Source: JAQBVV01 sp965249205
Lineage (GTDB): Bacteria > Acidobacteriota > Vicinamibacteria > Vicinamibacterales > UBA2999
Assembly: GCA_965249205.1 (NCBI GenBank)
Contig: CBDFLL010000005.1
Coordinates: 1,426,001-1,490,000 of the forward strand
Reading direction: 5' to 3'
DNA length: 64,000 bases
This document shows positions 42,571 to 51,797 of this stretch, piece by piece. A program made the position numbers and the translations under genes. Within the stretch, counting starts at the first letter, position 1, and every line of letters begins with the position of its first letter. A model generated the notes under the pieces. It was given only the letters and a program-made list of their open reading frames with translations, did no database searches and was not told where the DNA came from.

Positions 42571-43441
42571 CTATCGTCAACACCAGTACCCGACCGACGC
42601 CGGTCGTTTGTCGCTCCGAGACACCGACCATGTCCTCCTCGTCGCCCCGCACGTCGGGACTGGCCGCGGCGCCTCTGAGTTCAGCCGCCAGAGCAGCCGC
42701 ACTCTGAATACGCAAATCGGCATTCGGTGCCACCGCCTTCAGCACGAGCTGGTCTACCACCGCAGGCACGTGTCTGTTGGCCGCGCTCGGAGCCGCCGAG
42801 CCGCGGTGCATCGGCCGGCGCATCGTCAGCATCTCGTACAGAATGGCGCCAACGGAGTAGATATCAGACCGTTCGTCGGGCGGCTGACCATCCAGCTCCT
42901 CCGGCGAGTCGTAGTCGGTATGGCGCGCGACGGTGGCGTCTGGGTCAAGACCAGAGTGTGCAGCTGGATCGAACACCGGAATCTTGGCACGGCCCTTTGC
43001 CGTAACCGTGATCGAATCCGGGCCGAAGCCTCCTCCGACGAATCCGGCGGCATGAGCCCCGGCTACCGCATCAGCAATCTGAACGGCCAGCTCAAGCGCG
43101 CGGCGCACGTTCATCGGGCGCCCTGCCGTTTCGGCGCGCAACGACTGTCCCTTCAGAAATTCGCAGACGAGATAGACACGCCCGTCATGCTCACCTACGT
43201 CGAACAGCGTGATGATATTGGGGTGTGACAGCGCCACCAGGGACTGCGCTTCCTCCATGAAACGACTCTTCTCGTCAGCGTCTCGTGCGAAGTCGGGAGA
43301 CAGCCACCGCACTGTGACGGTGCGCCCAAGGCGGGTGTCGCGTGCGCGAAAGAGTTCCCCTGGACCAGCCGGCTCGAGCCGCTCCAGGAGGTTGTAATGG
43401 GCGACCGCGCCGATCGGCGCCGGAGCCGACTCGTTGACCAC
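42521..43441 (-). CDS. Membrane-anchored Ser/Thr kinase-like protein (probable pseudokinase)
   Basis: A 306-residue protein with a bacterial eukaryote-like kinase fold (residues 15-260) and a C-terminal membrane helix (VLVLTIAILLSLGLLAWWLA). Catalytic landmarks are lost. The VAIK lysine is Arg (VTVRWLS). The HRD-K-N loop reads AGFVGGGFGPDSITV with no His-Arg-Asp. The DFG motif reads VFDPAAH. The alpha-C Glu (FMEEAQSLVALSHPNI), the APE-like SPEEL and the DIYSVGAILYEMLT helix remain, so the fold is kept. It probably works as a scaffold or allosteric partner. It follows the SDR and the small protein gene on the same strand. Confidence 0.8.
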   Translation of the reverse strand: MVNESAPAPIGAVAHYNLLERLEPAGPGELFRARDTRLGRTVTVRWLSPDFARDADEKSRFMEEAQSLVALSHPNIITLFDVGEHDGRVYLVCEFLKGQSLRAETAGRPMNVRRALELAVQIADAVAGAHAAGFVGGGFGPDSITVTAKGRAKIPVFDPAAHSGLDPDATVARHTDYDSPEELDGQPPDERSDIYSVGAILYEMLTMRRPMHRGSAAPSAANRHVPAVVDQLVLKAVAPNADLRIQSAAALAAELRGAAASPDVRGDEEDMVGVSERQTTGVGRVLVLTIAILLSLGLLAWWLAAN

Positions 43442-43450
43442 GCGTGTTCC

Positions 43451-43711
43451 CTACTTCTCCAGTTCGATGGCGCTCTGGAGGAGTTCCTTGGCGTCGCCGA
43501 TTTGCTCCAGAACGAGCGCGATATCCAGCGCCGGCTTGCCAGGCATCCGGGTACTCTGGCAATACACGCCATGCTGCCCAACCATTGCGATGGCGTCGGT
43601 CAGTAAATCGAGCGCCACGGCGACGCGGCCCCTGGTCGATCCCATCATCGTCTCGTGTACTTCAAGCGAGTCACGGTGCTTGTTGAGCGCAGACATTTCG
43701 TCGCCTTTCAT
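43451..43711 (-). CDS. Small conserved-looking helical protein, unknown function
   Basis: An 86-residue protein (or 81 if the ATG at 43696 is used). The sequence is helical with heptad-like leucines (DSLEVHETMMGSTRGRVAVA, DIALVLEQIGDAKELLQSA). The first ATG overlaps the SDR stop as ATGA, and AAAGG precedes the second ATG. It lies between the SDR and pseudokinase genes, 9 bases from the latter, so the three form one transcription unit. I do not recognise a family. Confidence 0.6.
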   Translation of the reverse strand: MKGDEMSALNKHRDSLEVHETMMGSTRGRVAVALDLLTDAIAMVGQHGVYCQSTRMPGKPALDIALVLEQIGDAKELLQSAIELEK

Positions 43712-44433
43712 TTCTTTCTCGGCGGCAGCGACGGCCGTATCTCGACGCGACTCGGGAGACTCCGCGCCGGGTGCGCGATGAGGTCGACGACAACCTGGGC
43801 GATATCCTCCGGGGCCAGCTTCCATTCATCATTCTGCCCTGCCGTACTCATGAAGTCGGTGCGCACCGAGCCCGGCATGACGTAGGACACTCGGATGCCG
43901 TCCTGTCTGACCTCCTGCATGAGTGCCTCGCTGAACGCGTTGAGCGCCGCCTTCGAAGCACAGTAGGCCGCCGCGCCGGGAAACGCATTGACGCCTGCGA
44001 GACTGCTGACGTTGATGATCCAGCCGCCGCCGCGCGCGCGTAGATGCGGCAGCGCAGCATGGCACGAGTAGAACACCCCGTTCACGTTTGTATCGATTAC
44101 TCGATGCCACTCCTCGACGGTCATCTCAGCGACTGGGCGAAAAAGCCCGACGCCGGCATTGTTCACAAGGACATCCAGACCCCCGAAATGCGTTACGGCG
44201 GTCTCGACAGCCTGCTCCACTTCCTCGGAGCGCCGCACATCTGCCCGAATGGGGAGGATAGCCGTCGCGCCACCCACATCTTGCAGCGACGCGGCGCCAG
44301 CCTTGAGCGTCGTATCAGAGGTCGCGGTGATCGCCACCTGCGCGCCACGCTCGACGAGCGCGCGGGCCACTGCCAGACCGATGCCGCGGGAGCCTCCGGT
44401 CACCAGGGCGACTTTGCCTGTAAACGTCTTCAC
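43708..44433 (-). CDS. Short-chain dehydrogenase/reductase (FabG-like)
   Basis: A 241-residue classical SDR with cofactor motif VALVTGGSRGIGLAVARAL (TGxxxGIG), VLVNNAGVGLFRP, catalytic Ser in INVSSLAGVNAFPG and Tyr/Lys in AAYCASKAALNAF, and the PGSVRTDFM loop. The absence of an acidic residue after strand 2 and the TATSD sequence suggest NADP(H). It is the first gene of a short minus-strand operon with the small protein and pseudokinase. The substrate is not determinable. Confidence 0.9.
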   Translation of the reverse strand: MKTFTGKVALVTGGSRGIGLAVARALVERGAQVAITATSDTTLKAGAASLQDVGGATAILPIRADVRRSEEVEQAVETAVTHFGGLDVLVNNAGVGLFRPVAEMTVEEWHRVIDTNVNGVFYSCHAALPHLRARGGGWIINVSSLAGVNAFPGAAAYCASKAALNAFSEALMQEVRQDGIRVSYVMPGSVRTDFMSTAGQNDEWKLAPEDIAQVVVDLIAHPARSLPSRVEIRPSLPPRKK

Positions 44434-44499
44434 GCCCTATTACAATACACGCGCTGAGGCGCGCGATCGGCGGCACCTCCCCTGAATTCTTTTGCGAAC

Positions 44500-45378
44500 A
44501 TGGCAACGGTAGCAATCGTCGGTGCTGGCGACATTGGCGGTGCGGCCGCGCAGGCCCTCGCGTCTTGCGACGGGGTTCACCGCGTGTGGCTCGTCGATGC
44601 GGCTACGGGTGCCGCAGCCGGGAAGGCTCTTGATCTTCAGCAAGCAGGCGCTATCACGGGGCAACACGCCCGTCTCTACGGCACCAGCGACGAAAACAGA
44701 CTCATCGGCTGCGCGGTCTGCGTGATCGCAGATTGCTTCGGCACGGGCACCGGTGAAAGGCACAGCGGCGATCGGCGGAGCGAAGAGTGGCAGGGTGCCG
44801 AGGGCCTGTCGATGCTCGGACGAATCACACACTACCTTGGCGAGGCGCCGATCGTCTTTGCGGGGGCATCGCATGCCGGACTGCTCAGCCGGCTTGCGGG
44901 GGAAACGCAGATCCGCCGAGAGCGCCTGATCGGGTCCTCCACCGACGCCCTGGCGTCGGCGATTTCCGCCATTGTCGCGATGGAAGCCAGCTGTTCGCCA
45001 CGCGATGTCATGCTGACGGTGCTCGGCACACCCCCGGATGGATTCGTCGTGCCGTGGAGCGAGGCATCTATCGGGGGCTACGCCATGCAGCGTGTGCTTT
45101 CGCAGGTGCAGCTCGGACGAATCGAGGCTCGAGCGGCCCGGCTCTGGCCGCCGGGGCCCTACGCACTCGGCGCGGCCGCCGCACGCATCACCGACGCGAT
45201 CCTGTCGAACTCGAGACGGTCGTTCAGCATCATCACGCAACTCGACGGCGAATTCGGCATAAAACGGAGGTCCGGCGCCCTCCCAGCCAGGCTGGCCGCC
45301 GGCGGTATCGAGAGAGTCCGCGTACCCGAGCTCGGCACGCGCGAACACGTCCGGCTGCAAACCGCTCTGGGCAGGTAG
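44500..45378 (+). CDS. Malate/lactate dehydrogenase-fold protein lacking the catalytic His
   Basis: A 292-residue protein with the Rossmann start VAIVGAGDIGGAAAQALASC and the overall MDH/LDH pattern (WLVDAATGAAAGKALDL, then LGRITHYLGEAPIVFAG). In active enzymes the region VxGxHGD carries the catalytic His; here it reads VLGTPPDGFVVPW, with Pro in place of His. The Asp/Arg of the DSARF-type motif is also not conserved (LIGSSTDALASAIS). It is probably not an active malate dehydrogenase and may have a sensory or other binding role. It is followed by the M28 peptidase 14 bases on. Confidence 0.75.
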   Translation: MATVAIVGAGDIGGAAAQALASCDGVHRVWLVDAATGAAAGKALDLQQAGAITGQHARLYGTSDENRLIGCAVCVIADCFGTGTGERHSGDRRSEEWQGAEGLSMLGRITHYLGEAPIVFAGASHAGLLSRLAGETQIRRERLIGSSTDALASAISAIVAMEASCSPRDVMLTVLGTPPDGFVVPWSEASIGGYAMQRVLSQVQLGRIEARAARLWPPGPYALGAAAARITDAILSNSRRSFSIITQLDGEFGIKRRSGALPARLAAGGIERVRVPELGTREHVRLQTALGR

Positions 45379-45392
45379 GTTACGATCGGGCC

Positions 45393-46922
45393 ATGCACGG
45401 TCTCCTCCGGTCGGCACTGCTGCTGGGGCTGGTCATGGGCACGTCCCTCCGGGCCGAGCCGCCGATCGAGGCGGACGCACTGCTCGACCACATCCGGGTC
45501 CTGGCATCCGATGAGCTAGGGGGACGGGGCAACGGGAGCGCAGGACTCGAACGCGCCGCCGACTACATCGCCGCGCGCTTCGAGGCCGCCGGCCTCAGGC
45601 CCGGCGGGCCAAATGGTTCGTGGTTCCAGCCTTTCGAACTGACAGCGGGCCTCACGATCGGCGAAGGCAATACGCTCAGCCTGCATAACGGCGCCACATC
45701 GATCGGGCTGTCGCTCGGTGAATCGTACTACCCTCTGGCCGCCAGCCCTGCAGATGAAGCGTCCGCGAACCGGACGGATCTGAGGGCGGTTCCCCTTGTT
45801 TTCGCCGGATACGGAATCTCGGCGCCCGAATTGGACTACGACGACTATGACGGCCTGGATGTCAGAGGCAAGGTGGCGCTCATTTTCTCCCACGAACCGC
45901 AGGAGAACCAGCGCGATAGTCGCCTCAATGGTCGCCGGCCGCTGCGCGCGACAACGCTGCGCAACAAGGCGCGTGAGGCGAGCAGCCGTGGCGCCCTCGC
46001 GCTGCTCGTCGTGTCGGACCCCACGCACCGCGTCGACCAAGCCAACTACCAGCACTTCGCCATTGTGTCGGACGCTGAGGACCATCGGATTCCGGTCCTG
46101 CGGGTCGCTCGCCAACGAATAACCCCGCTGCTCCGCGAGTGGAGTCTCGACGATGTGGCCGCGATGATCGATCAAGATCTCATGCCCCGCTCGCGCCCGC
46201 TCACCCGAGCGACAGTCAACTATACGCAACACCTAACGCTAAACCGCCGGACCGTGCGCAACGTGGTGGGCATTCTCGACGGGGCAGACGTGGCTAGAGC
46301 CCAGCAGTCTGTGGTCCTGGGCGGACATTACGACCATGTTGGCTTGGGCGGTCGGTTCTCCAATGCTCCTGATCGGACCGGTGAGATTCACAATGGGGCC
46401 GACGACAACGCATCGGGAATCGCCGCGCTGATCGAGATTGCCCGATCGGCGGCGACCGACCGAGCCCGCTTTCCCCGCTCGCTCGTCTTCGTCGCGTTCG
46501 CCGGTGAGGAAAGAGGCCTGCTCGGCTCACGACAGTATGTCGACGCGCCAGCGATGCCACTGGCTGACACGGTAGCAATGTTGAACCTCGACATGATCGG
46601 GCGATCCCGGGGCGGTGTTGAAATCGGCGGCTTGGACTCGGTCCCTGAGATCCGATCGGATATCGACGCGGCCGCCCTGGTCGCTGATATCGATGTGCGC
46701 GGTGGCGGCGCCGGCGCCGGGCGTAGCGACGACGCTTCGTTCATCGACAAGCGCATTCCGGCATTCCACATCTTCACGGGCTTCCACGACGACTACCATC
46801 GGCCAAGCGATGACTGGGACCGTATTGATACGGCGGGCACCACACGCGTCGCGACGCTGGCGTTCGAGCTGGCCGCGCGCATCGCCGCGCGTCAGGACCG
46901 GCTGCCATTCGGTACGCGCTGA
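45393..46922 (+). CDS. Secreted M28-family zinc aminopeptidase with PA domain
   Basis: A 509-residue protein with a signal peptide (LLRSALLLGLVMGTSLRA), the N-terminal LASDELGGRGNGSAGLERAA motif of this group, an inserted protease-associated domain (VPLVFAGYGISAPELDYDDY, RGKVALIFSHEPQ) and the zinc peptidase core: GGHYDHVGLGG, GADDNASGIAALIE, VAFAGEERGLLGS (catalytic Glu), LNLDMIGRSRGG and DYHRPSDDWDRID. All metal ligands and the catalytic Glu are present. ATG at 45393 gives the signal peptide; the open frame extends far upstream inside the MDH-like gene. Confidence 0.93.
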   Translation: MHGLLRSALLLGLVMGTSLRAEPPIEADALLDHIRVLASDELGGRGNGSAGLERAADYIAARFEAAGLRPGGPNGSWFQPFELTAGLTIGEGNTLSLHNGATSIGLSLGESYYPLAASPADEASANRTDLRAVPLVFAGYGISAPELDYDDYDGLDVRGKVALIFSHEPQENQRDSRLNGRRPLRATTLRNKAREASSRGALALLVVSDPTHRVDQANYQHFAIVSDAEDHRIPVLRVARQRITPLLREWSLDDVAAMIDQDLMPRSRPLTRATVNYTQHLTLNRRTVRNVVGILDGADVARAQQSVVLGGHYDHVGLGGRFSNAPDRTGEIHNGADDNASGIAALIEIARSAATDRARFPRSLVFVAFAGEERGLLGSRQYVDAPAMPLADTVAMLNLDMIGRSRGGVEIGGLDSVPEIRSDIDAAALVADIDVRGGGAGAGRSDDASFIDKRIPAFHIFTGFHDDYHRPSDDWDRIDTAGTTRVATLAFELAARIAARQDRLPFGTR

Positions 46923-46928
46923 GCCGGA

Positions 46929-48248
46929 GTGATACTTTCTGCCATCCTCGTCATAACGGTCTTGTTGCTGTTCAACGCCGTGTACGTCGGCGCGGAGTTC
47001 GCTGCGGTCAGCGTGCGCCGCAGCCGCCTCCAGCAACTGGCCTCGGAGGGCAATCCGCTCGCCGCATGGCTCCTGCCGCTGATCGAGTCGCCCGCCGCGC
47101 TTGACCGATATATCGCGGCCTGCCAAATCGGCATCACGCTTTCGAGTCTGGTGCTCGGCGCGTTCGCCCAGCGCACCATTGCCCTGGAACTCGCACCGCT
47201 GTTCGGCCGGTTTGGCGGCCTGCAGGAGGTCGCCGCACAGTCGACATCCGCGGTCGTGGTACTTCTCCTGCTGACTGTCGCGCAGGTCATCTTCTCCGAA
47301 CTGGTGCCGAAGTCGCTGGCGCTGCAGTACCCCACCCAGGCGGCCCTCTATACCCTGCTGCCAATGGTGCCGTCACTGTGGTTGTACCGGCCCTTCATCC
47401 GCTGGCTGAACGGATCAGGCCTCTTTTTGCTCAGGCTCGTAGGATCCCCGTCACAGACACACGGCCACATCCATTCACCAAGTGAAATCGAGCTCCTGAT
47501 CGCCGAAAGCCGCGATGGCGGCCTCCTTGAACCAGACGAGCACCGCCGCCTGCAGCGCGCCCTGCGTCTGAACCTGCGCCAGGCGAGACAGCTGATGGTG
47601 CCACGGCCAAGAATCTCAGCCCTGGACATCAACACGCCGCTCGCCGACGTCACCGCGATCGTGGCGCAGAGTCCGTTCTCCCGCCTGCCCGTCTATCGCG
47701 ACTCGATTGATAACGTCGTCGGCGTACTGCACACCAAGGATCTCGTCCGCTGGCGTGTCAGCGACGGAGGGGAGACCACGCTCGATCAACTGCTCCGGCC
47801 AATCGCCAGCGTGCATGAGAGCGTCACGGCTGATCGGGTGCTGCGGGAGCTGCGCGCACGGCGCTCCCACCAGGCGCTGGTGGTCGATGAGTTCGGAGGG
47901 ACCGCCGGATTGCTGACTCTTGAAGACGTGTTGTCCGAGTTGCTCGGCGACGTCGGTGACGAATTCAAAAGCGGAGATCCGGTGGCGCAGATCCTGCCTG
48001 ATGGCAGCGTCCGCCTCCCGGGGGCGATGGCCGTTGACGACGCTGCGGCGCTACTCGACACCCGCTGGGACACCGAGGCGACCACGGTGGGTGGCCTCAT
48101 TACCGCCGCGCTTGGCCACCTGCCCGTCATCGGCGAGCGAGTCACCGTCGGCAGCTACGAATTCGAGGTCGAGCGGATTGCCCATCACGCGCTGGAATCG
48201 GCCCTGGCGCGCCGTGTCATTCGCGACACCTCCGAGACAGGCACATGA
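46929..48248 (+). CDS. CNNM/CorC-HlyC family membrane protein 1
   Basis: A 439-residue protein: a DUF21 transmembrane domain (residues 1-180, starting ILSAILVITVLLLFNAVYVG and AEFAAVSVRRSRL), a pair of CBS domains (LMVPRPRISALDINTPLADV through LLTLEDVLSELLGDVGDEF) and a C-terminal CorC/HlyC domain (DGSVRLPGAMAVDDAAALL). Proteins of this family are linked to Mg2+/Co2+ efflux. It starts at a GTG 6 bases after the peptidase stop and overlaps the next paralogue by ATGA. Confidence 0.9.
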   Translation: MILSAILVITVLLLFNAVYVGAEFAAVSVRRSRLQQLASEGNPLAAWLLPLIESPAALDRYIAACQIGITLSSLVLGAFAQRTIALELAPLFGRFGGLQEVAAQSTSAVVVLLLLTVAQVIFSELVPKSLALQYPTQAALYTLLPMVPSLWLYRPFIRWLNGSGLFLLRLVGSPSQTHGHIHSPSEIELLIAESRDGGLLEPDEHRRLQRALRLNLRQARQLMVPRPRISALDINTPLADVTAIVAQSPFSRLPVYRDSIDNVVGVLHTKDLVRWRVSDGGETTLDQLLRPIASVHESVTADRVLRELRARRSHQALVVDEFGGTAGLLTLEDVLSELLGDVGDEFKSGDPVAQILPDGSVRLPGAMAVDDAAALLDTRWDTEATTVGGLITAALGHLPVIGERVTVGSYEFEVERIAHHALESALARRVIRDTSETGT

Positions 48249-49564
48249 CCGAGTTACTCCTCGCGCTTGGCATCATCCTCCTGCTTGTCATCGCCAACGG
48301 CGTGTTCGTGGCCGCGGAGTTCGCCATCGTCGGCGCGCCGCGCGCGAGCATCGAGCACGAGGCAGCTCAAGGCAACCCACTGGCGCAGCGGGTGGCGCAC
48401 ATTCTCGAGGATCCAGGTCGGCAGGACCGCTATATTGCGACAACCCAGGTTGGCATTTCGGTCGCGAGTCTCGGGTTGGGTATGTACGGGGAGCACGTGC
48501 TGGCCGACTGGATCGCCGCGCGCCTCGAGCTGTTCGACGCAGGCCGTTGGATCGCCGCGCATGCGGTAGCGAGCGTCGCTGCTGTAGCGCTGCTGACCTA
48601 CATGCACATCGTCATCGGGGAAATGGTGCCCAAGGCGCTGGCGCTCCAGCGCGCTGCACACACGGTGCTCTACGTGTCGCCGGTGATCCTGGTGCTCCAG
48701 ACGGTCTTACTGCCGATCGTCGTCGGCTTGAATGCTGCGGGCAACGGGCTCCTGCGCTTGATGGGCGTGCCCCGCCAGGCCGTCGACACCGAGCGGTATC
48801 ACACGACCGAGGAGCTGCAATACATCGTTGAGGAGAGTCAGGAGGGCGGATTGCTCCGCGGTGAATCGGGCGAGATCCTGCGAGAGCTCTTCGAGTTCGG
48901 CGACCTGACGGCAGGGGAGGCCATGGTCCCTCGTGTCATGCTGACCGGCATCAGCATTGGCACGACACCAGAAGAGTTGAGCGCTATAGTGCAAACCAAC
49001 CCGCACACTCGGTACCCGGTATTCGACGGCGATCTCGACAACATCATCGGCAGTCTTCACATCAAGAGAGCCCTCAGGCATCTCGTGGAAACCACACCGA
49101 TCACCGCGCGCGACGCCCGGCCGCTGCCCTATGTTCCCGGAACGGCGCTGCTCGACGAGGTACTGGCCGCCATGCGTCGCGATCGTGCCCAGATGGCGGT
49201 AGTCATGGATCAGCACGGGGGGACAGCCGGACTCATCACGATGGAGGATCTCTTCGAGGAGGTTATCGGGGAGATCGAAGAAGGTCAGGGCCGGACGCCA
49301 ATCGTCAAGGAAGCTCCGGACCGCCTGCGGGTGCGCGGGACCGTCCGACTTGAGGAGGCGGGGGCGGCACTCGAATGCGACTTCGATCACCCGAAGGTGA
49401 CTACGATCAGTGGGCTCGTCCTTACGTTGCTCGGCCGGCCCGCCGTCACGGGCGATTCGGTTATCTGGAACAACGTGCGCATTGACGTGACGGCCACGGC
49501 CGGACGCGGTGTCGCAGACGCACTCATCATCCGCATGAAAAGCCCCGGAGACTCCGGACGCTAG
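48245..49564 (+). CDS. CNNM/CorC-HlyC family membrane protein 2
   Basis: A 439-residue paralogue of the preceding gene with the same DUF21-CBS-CBS-CorC layout (LLLVIANGVFVAAEFAIVGA; AMVPRVMLTGISIGTTPEEL; GGTAGLITMEDLFEEVIGEI). The start ATG overlaps the previous stop by 4 bases. The stop codon TAG (49562-49564) lies within the CTAG tip of the adjoining MITE. Two CorC-type proteins in tandem are common in several phyla and may form a heteromer. Confidence 0.9.
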   Translation: MTELLLALGIILLLVIANGVFVAAEFAIVGAPRASIEHEAAQGNPLAQRVAHILEDPGRQDRYIATTQVGISVASLGLGMYGEHVLADWIAARLELFDAGRWIAAHAVASVAAVALLTYMHIVIGEMVPKALALQRAAHTVLYVSPVILVLQTVLLPIVVGLNAAGNGLLRLMGVPRQAVDTERYHTTEELQYIVEESQEGGLLRGESGEILRELFEFGDLTAGEAMVPRVMLTGISIGTTPEELSAIVQTNPHTRYPVFDGDLDNIIGSLHIKRALRHLVETTPITARDARPLPYVPGTALLDEVLAAMRRDRAQMAVVMDQHGGTAGLITMEDLFEEVIGEIEEGQGRTPIVKEAPDRLRVRGTVRLEEAGAALECDFDHPKVTTISGLVLTLLGRPAVTGDSVIWNNVRIDVTATAGRGVADALIIRMKSPGDSGR

Positions 49565-49825
49565 CAGCCCGTGGTGAACGTCCGTCGGCATTCGACGAGC
49601 GATGCATCCTCGCGACCTGCGCTGCTCCTCCGTCAAATACAGGCGGTATTGTCAGTCGTCGCGCCTTGTTCGCGAGCGCGGATTCCGCAGGGGTGCCACG
49701 GCGGGGCGAAATCCGCGCGAGGCGCCCCGCTCGTCTAGCGCGGATTTCAGCAGTACCTCGCGGAGGGCCATGGCCCCGCTCGTGAAATCCGCGTTAGGTA
49801 CGACCCAAACGTTCGCCACGGGCCG

Positions 49826-49829
<4 letters not shown>
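49561..49829. repeat. MITE-like inverted-repeat element, family 1 copy 2
   Basis: The left end CTAGCAGCCCGTGGTGAACG and the right end CCACGGGCCGCTAG define a 269-bp element. Its interior repeats family 1 sequence in the reverse order relative to copy 1 (AGCGATGCATCCTCGCGACC near the left side), plus an extra inverted pair of GCGCGGATTTCA-like stretches around 49696-49796. Both ends supply stop codons: TAG of the CorC gene on the left and, on the other strand, TAG of lipB on the right. Confidence 0.85.
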
Positions 49830-50509
<680 letters not shown>

Positions 50510-50515
50510 AGACCG

Positions 50516-51766
50516 CTAGATCCGGTTTTGCTCGAACTGTTCGATGTTCCGCTTGACGTCTGCCATGAACTGATCCGCGACAGCCCCGTCAATCAGTCGG
50601 TGATCGTAACCAAGCGTCAGGTACGCCATCGTTCGGATCGTAAGGCCGTCGTCGACAACAACTGGCCTCTTCTCGACGGTGCCCACGCCCAGGATAGCCA
50701 CTTGGGGCTGGTTGATAATCGGCATGCCAAACTGCGCACCGAGCTGGCCAGGATTCGTGATGGTAAATGTACCGCCATGCACCTCGTCCGGCGTGAGCTG
50801 CTTGGCACGGGCACGCGCTGCGACATCCGCGATGGCGCGGCTCAGGCCCAAGAGATTCTTCTCGCCGGCGTTCTTGATCACCGGCACGATTAGGCCGGTC
50901 TCAAGCGCCACCGCGATCCCGAGATGCACGTCCTGTTTGTAGACGATCCTGTCACCGTCCAGCGACGCATTCACGATCGGGTGCCGCCGAAGTGCGTCGA
51001 TCACCGCCCTGGCGATGAACGCCATGTAGGAAAGCTTGACGCCGAGTCGTTCGTACTCAGCCTTCTTCGCGGATCTGATCCGCTCGATATCGGAAAACCC
51101 TACGTGAAAGACCGTATGCACATGGGCCGACGTCTGTTTACTGAGGACCATGTGCTCCGCGATCTTCTTGCGCATCGCAGATAGCGGCTGGACCTCGACG
51201 CGCTCGTCGCCGTCTCGCACGGGCCGGGGATCTCCGTTCTCCCGATTTCTCCCCCCCGCCGCCAGAAACGCGAGAATGTCCTTCTTCGTGACGCGGCCAC
51301 CGAGTCCAGACCCCGTAATCCTGGCCACATCGACGTTGTGTTCTCGCGCAATTCGACGAACGAGCGGCGACGATCTCTGTTGCCGGGAACCGCCGGCCGT
51401 GGCCTCACGCGACACCACGACCGAATCGCGAGCAACAGCCACCGGAGGGGCGACGGGCGCTGGGGCGGATGCGTGGGCGTCAGGTGGTTCAGTCTTGACA
51501 TGCGGGGCACCCTGGGCCGCCTGTTCGCCGATCACCTGGATCGTGCCCACGACGCTATCCACCGAGACGGTGTCCCCCTCCCTGGCGAGGATCTCGGTGA
51601 GCACGCCTTCCGATGGAGACGGAATCTCTGCGTCAACCTTGTCGGTGCTGATCTCGAATAGCGGCTCGTCGCGGTCCACATGGTCGCCGACCTTCTTGAT
51701 CCAGCGAACGATCGTGCCTTCAGCGATCGATTCGCCCATCTGGGGCATGACGATGGGAGTGGGCAT
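50516..51766 (-). CDS. Dihydrolipoamide acyltransferase (E2) of a 2-oxo-acid dehydrogenase complex
   Basis: A 416-residue E2: a lipoyl domain (PTPIVMPQMGESIAEGTIVR, lipoyl Lys in FEISTDKVDAEIPSP), an Ala/Pro linker, a peripheral subunit-binding domain (RRIAREHNVDVARITGSGLG) and a catalytic core with the HxxxDG motif YDHRLIDGAVADQFMAD. The single lipoyl domain and 'PQMGESI' N-terminus fit 2-oxoglutarate or branched-chain complexes. ATG at 51764-51766 is preferred over one 26 codons upstream. It lies between lpdA and lipB. No E1 gene is in the window, so the substrate cannot be fixed. Confidence 0.92.
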   Translation of the reverse strand: MPTPIVMPQMGESIAEGTIVRWIKKVGDHVDRDEPLFEISTDKVDAEIPSPSEGVLTEILAREGDTVSVDSVVGTIQVIGEQAAQGAPHVKTEPPDAHASAPAPVAPPVAVARDSVVVSREATAGGSRQQRSSPLVRRIAREHNVDVARITGSGLGGRVTKKDILAFLAAGGRNRENGDPRPVRDGDERVEVQPLSAMRKKIAEHMVLSKQTSAHVHTVFHVGFSDIERIRSAKKAEYERLGVKLSYMAFIARAVIDALRRHPIVNASLDGDRIVYKQDVHLGIAVALETGLIVPVIKNAGEKNLLGLSRAIADVAARARAKQLTPDEVHGGTFTITNPGQLGAQFGMPIINQPQVAILGVGTVEKRPVVVDDGLTIRTMAYLTLGYDHRLIDGAVADQFMADVKRNIEQFEQNRI

Positions 51767-51797
51767 GCTTTGGTCTCGGGGCTGTCGTCTCGCCGGT

